Shown: positions 60,101 to 64,000 of the stretch, in pieces
Position numbering within the stretch: the first letter of the stretch is position 1
How the letters are laid out: every line of letters starts with the position of its first letter
Assembly: GCA_026261815.1 (NCBI GenBank)
Contig: JAMPIT010000493.1
Location: forward strand, 6,155,501-6,219,500
DNA from: Monarcha castaneiventris obscurior
Lineage: Eukaryota; Chordata; Aves; Passeriformes; Monarchidae
Direction of reading: 5' to 3'
DNA length: 64,000 nt
The notes under the pieces: model-generated
Seen by the model: the letters and a program-made list of their open reading frames with translations, nothing else
Database searches by the model: none
Told to the model about the DNA's origin: nothing
Program-made: the position numbers and the translations under genes

Positions 60101-63100
60101 GTGTAATGCAATGAGGGATGTGAATTCTCTTCCACCTCCCAATGTGTGTAGAAATGAGTCACATATTCCCAAATTACACTCCAAGAATGCAGTCATCTCC
60201 AAAATTAACTTGCCATCGCTATCTGCAGCCTGGATATCTCCACTGTAGCAGAAACCATCTCATTGCAGCAGATCCACCAAACTCAAATGAATTGCAGTCA
60301 TGGCAGGACAGAAATAAGATATGGTGGAGGTATTTCAGCTTATTTTTTCTTTTTAATGGGGTCTGAAACACTGTGTAAGCAGCCTGATAGGATGAAGTGT
60401 TAATAACTGATTTAGAGTGTCCCTAAATTGAACACACCTTTCACACTGAGTTAAAATCACTTTGTTTTAAATAAAAGGGATAATTTCACTTAAGCAGACC
60501 TTTTACTGCATAGCATGGTGGTGGGTTTCTTAGTAATATCAAGAAATTTGTAAGCTCTTCTGATGATACTTTACCAAACTCCTGTTTTCTAGGAACATGT
60601 TTTCAGCAGGAAAAGAAAATACAATAGTATGTAGAGAGAACTCAAGTTGTTTTAATTGCATAGCCTTATTTGCTGGCTTTAGATGCAGAATGATTTCTAA
60701 GCATGTAATTAAACTTACAGGCGCTGATGGCTTCGTACTTAAAAGGCTTAAAATTAAGCATGTGCTTTTGTTGACTGATAGACTGGTTAACAACAGGGAC
60801 CCTGTTTAACCATCCAGCTGGCTGCAGGCTTGGCATGGCATGGCAAGTGAAATGGTATCTATAAAGTTTCTGTGGTCAGGGTGTGTTACAACCCTATTTA
60901 TCATCAGCAAATTATACATTCATCTATTGTTTTAAAATTTTTTAAAATATTTTTTCTTTTAAGAGGGGAGAAAAATACTCAAAGCTTTATTTTTGTATTT
61001 TTAATATATTTATGTCAGTTCTCTATAGTGTCTGCCTGTTACCCATTACAAAGAATTCCAACTTGTTTCATATGAAAGACAGGCTTATTAATGTCTCAGT
61101 GCTGCACAACACATCATTAAAGCTCAGATATAGTCATTACCCCATGCTACAGTGCTTCGGATTATTAATATTTCCAACACTATGAGGACACAGGAGATGT
61201 GCCACTGATGCATGCATTTCTAAGCCCTGTAATGGATTAAAGGAGGGATGCCTGGATACAAAGCATAATAACACTGTCCTGGCCTTTTTTGCAGACTTCT
61301 TTCAACATTCAGGGAGGTTTTTCTGTTGTTCCACCAAGCGTGTGCTAATTAAACCGATGGGAGGACTGAGAGCTAATTGATGACAGGATGAATTTCCAGA
61401 AGTGCTGTGCCAAAGGGAGTAATGTTAGTTTTGCTTTTGAAAACTCAGGGGTTTAATTTCTGACACATGCAGGTTCAATAGACTAGAGACTGAACAGGAC
61501 CTAATCCCCAGCAGGAGGGAGGCTCTCAGGGAAGTTCCCAGAGAAGTTCATCTCATAGTTTCTGGCAGATGTCCTGCAGAGCAGAGAGGGCAAAACATGA
61601 AGGGATCTCTTCTTCCCAGGCACATGAACACTGCATGATCCATGTGGACACTGGAGAAGGCAGATCTGACATCTCCTGAGTGCAGTGGGAATCGTGCAAC
61701 TGTATATCCTAAACCAGGAATTCCTCCCTGGACTCACATAGAAGAGGCAGGTGCATGATGTTGGACACAGCACACTGACACTCACAAGCAGCCTACAAAG
61801 CTGAAGATGTTGGGTCACAATTGAGGATGTTGTGTAATAATTTTGTACCACTGCACAGTGCAGTATGATAGTTACAGATATATGGTATATACACTTCTGT
61901 AATGGGGGTCAACACAGTGCTGGAAGTGGGAGAAATCCTTGTAAAGAGGGATTTTAGCAGCACAATTGATGGTATTCCTCATCTTAGAACAGATTTCACT
62001 CCCAGGTTGCTTTAAGTAGAGAAAAGTGGTTGCAATGAGGTTTATAACTCCGTTGGAAATTACTTTTAGACTAGATGAGATAACTGGAGGGTTGTCTATT
62101 GTGCTGGTGTGTCCCTGCCTGGGCCCTGGGTGTCCCTTCTGTCAGTATGACTAAATCCCCTTTTTGTTTTCAATTTTGCTCAGGGACAGATGAATCTTTA
62201 ATATGACAGGGCAGATTTTTATCACCAGCCAACATGAGAACTTTAGTTCAGTGTTTGGCTCATTGAACTCTTCTTTGGTACTACACAATGGTTTTATAAT
62301 TATTATTGACTGAATTGTCCTTTTCAATACTCAATCCCCTTGTATTTTGCTGACCAAGGCAGATGCTCTCATCTCTGAATATCTCCAAGATATCCCTTGA
62401 GTTTTCTGTATTCTCTCGTTGCTGCAGAAAAAAACTTTGATTATGGAAGTTTCATGTATAAAATGAATGAGAGAATAATCTTGATAGAAGAGGGTAGTGT
62501 AAAATGGAGAGACAAGAGAGCCCTGAAACACTGGAACTGGAATTTAGTCACACCATCTTCTGCACCAGCTTCTTTTATTTCATTTTGCAGTAAGTGGCTG
62601 AATATACATTCTCTCTTCTGAGCTTTGCATGTTGTCTTTCCCAATAATCCGTCTTTTACTAATGCATTTTAACAATTAAATTAAACTTCATAATTGGCAT
62701 TTTTTATTCCCCCTGCATAGAGGCTGGCAGGGCTGTATTCTCAGGTGGCTGATTCTGCCTAAGCCCTGCAGTGCTGTAGTTGTGAAGTCTGGATTTCTGT
62801 TGTTTTCTAGGAGAGAAAAAAAAAAATCACATTCCTATAATGGTAGAATTCTTTTTTATTATTACAAGTTATTTTTGTAGCAGCACAGTAATTTCTTTTT
62901 AATTGAATGCTGCTGTTTTGTCATGGGATTGTGTCCTCCTTCCATTGTAAAGGGAAATGACACCACTTACCAAGAATCTCTTTGAAAGGAACTGCACCGA
63001 ACACATTTTGACCAGCACAGAGAGGAAAAGCAGCTCCACAGAACTGGTATTGTCCATATTTCCACTCCATAGAAGTGGCTATTTTCCATATTTGTGAGAT

Positions 63101-64000
63101 GAAAGCAAAGCAAGGGAAAATGAAGGGAAGGCAAAACCAGTGTAATGGGATAAGCCATACACTGTTCCAGGTTGCCATCCTTGTGCAGGGAACACTTTTT
63201 TTCTCCCTACTTGAGACGACCCAGCATCCTCAGAGGAATTGTTCACCTCTGGCATTGGATGATGTCTGGAGCTCTGAGGGTCCTTGATTAAGAAGAACAT
63301 TCCAATAAGTGAGTTTGAACTCAGAGATTCTCATTAAGCTTCTTACTGTTTTACTTCTCATTCTGCAAAATAAGTTCTTGCCTAATGGCCCATGTACCCA
63401 GTGTTTCAGAGAAACTCAGAGTACTTTGACATCTGGCCCCCACTGACTTTGCACCTTAGTTATGATATGGGTTAATCCAGATCATTTCCATGAGCACTGC
63501 AAAAGCAATCCACTCCCCAAATAAGCTGCTCATGCTGCTGTCTGTGTTTATTGACTGGTGACAACTTCAGAACTGTTATCTATCGTGATTCCTGCAGCTC
63601 AGCAGGTAGTAAACATTCTCTTTACTATAGCATATTGAACAAAATTGGTATGCAAGTCTATTAGCAAAGCTTGTAAACACTTGACTAAACGTGGCTCAAT
63701 TAGCAAAGAATAATGGAGCAATAAGTAAAGTGTGTGCAATTTTATCAACTCTGCAGCTCAGTGAAGTCTACAGCATTATCAGGAAAGCATAAAGAGCAAT
63801 TGTCAGTATATCTCACTGAATCCTTGCATATCACCTTTGACTAAATCACAAAGGTATGTCAGAAAACCAGAAAAAAATATTAACAGCATTAGCACAAAGT
63901 GCAGCACAGTCAGGTGCATTTGTCCATTATTTAGCAAACGTGTGTGACTTGGTTAATTAAGAATATTAAAATGTGATATCTGAAGTGTGCTATTAAATTA
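57151..64000. other. non-coding unique sequence, possibly with conserved regulatory DNA
   Basis: No supported gene or recognised transposon in about 6.8 kb. Open frames are short. The 116-codon minus frame at 61501-61851 is Cys/Ser-rich and unrecognised. The last 400 bp are complex, repeat-free and rich in transcription-factor-like words (GTAAACA, CCTTTGA, ATTAGCAAA), compatible with a conserved non-coding element. Confidence 0.5.
57239..57270. promoter_or_regulatory. inverted pair of POU octamer motifs in a 12-bp palindrome
   Basis: AATATTTGCATA at 57239-57250 and TATGCAAATATT at 57259-57270 are exact reverse complements separated by 8 bp. Each arm contains the canonical octamer (ATTTGCAT at 57242-57249, ATGCAAAT at 57260-57267) recognised by OCT/POU factors. 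Binding is inference. Confidence 0.6.

Noticed and set aside
61501..61851. 116-codon minus-strand Cys/Ser-rich frame
   Set aside because: No recognisable motif spacing or signal peptide; likely chance.

Overview
The window looks like non-coding nuclear DNA from a bird, most likely a passerine. The AT-rich background carries several 3'-truncated CR1 LINEs with the avian 3' end (the AGAATCATAGAATC-type tail next to GGTTGGAAAAGACC-type sequence). It also carries a degraded LTR of a family common in birds, and a TGTCTTGGTTTGAAAGACAG-type LTR-like element of a kind I recall from passerine genomes. No intact multi-exon gene, rRNA or tRNA was recognised. The open frames are short and mostly chance products, so the window is best read as a gene desert or part of a very long intron.

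Layout. 1-5.27 kb: unique sequence. 5.27-6.25 kb: a stretch that reads as protein in alternating frames and ends in an A-rich tract; it is interpreted as a decayed, possibly retro-copied, coding sequence. 7.1-7.35 kb: CR1 3' end, plus strand. 8.25 kb: AAT microsatellite. About 9.05-9.19 kb: a perfect hairpin beside a dispersed unit that recurs at about 1.0 kb. 14.2, 21.6, 25.2, 28.3 and 29.2 kb: CR1 fragments, all minus strand. 31.6-33.1 kb: two unrelated LTR-type elements in the same orientation. The first has a duplicated U3 block; the second has a 43-bp CCAAT-type tandem repeat and four TATAAA boxes spaced exactly 15 bp apart. 33.1-43.96 kb: unique sequence. 43.965-45.693 kb: a 1.7-kb TG...CA element flanked by a 5-bp ACTAT duplication. 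It contains about 740 bp of CCCGYT hexamers and a CpG-rich tail with two CTCF-like motifs. 46.8 kb: possible CR1 scrap. 50.3-50.7 kb: old LTR, minus strand. 56.7-57.15 kb: well-preserved LTR, minus strand, with TATA and AATAAA. 57.24 kb: inverted pair of POU octamers. 57.3-64 kb: unique sequence, with a possible conserved non-coding block at the end.

There is no operon or pathway here. The functional potential lies in transposon-derived regulatory DNA (LTR promoters, CTCF-like sites, G-quadruplex DNA) and possibly unannotated enhancers. The most unusual items are the quadruple TATA array, the element-borne hexamer array with CTCF-like motifs, and the candidate processed pseudogene, since retrocopies are uncommon in birds. 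All family assignments rest on recognition of sequence; no search was run.
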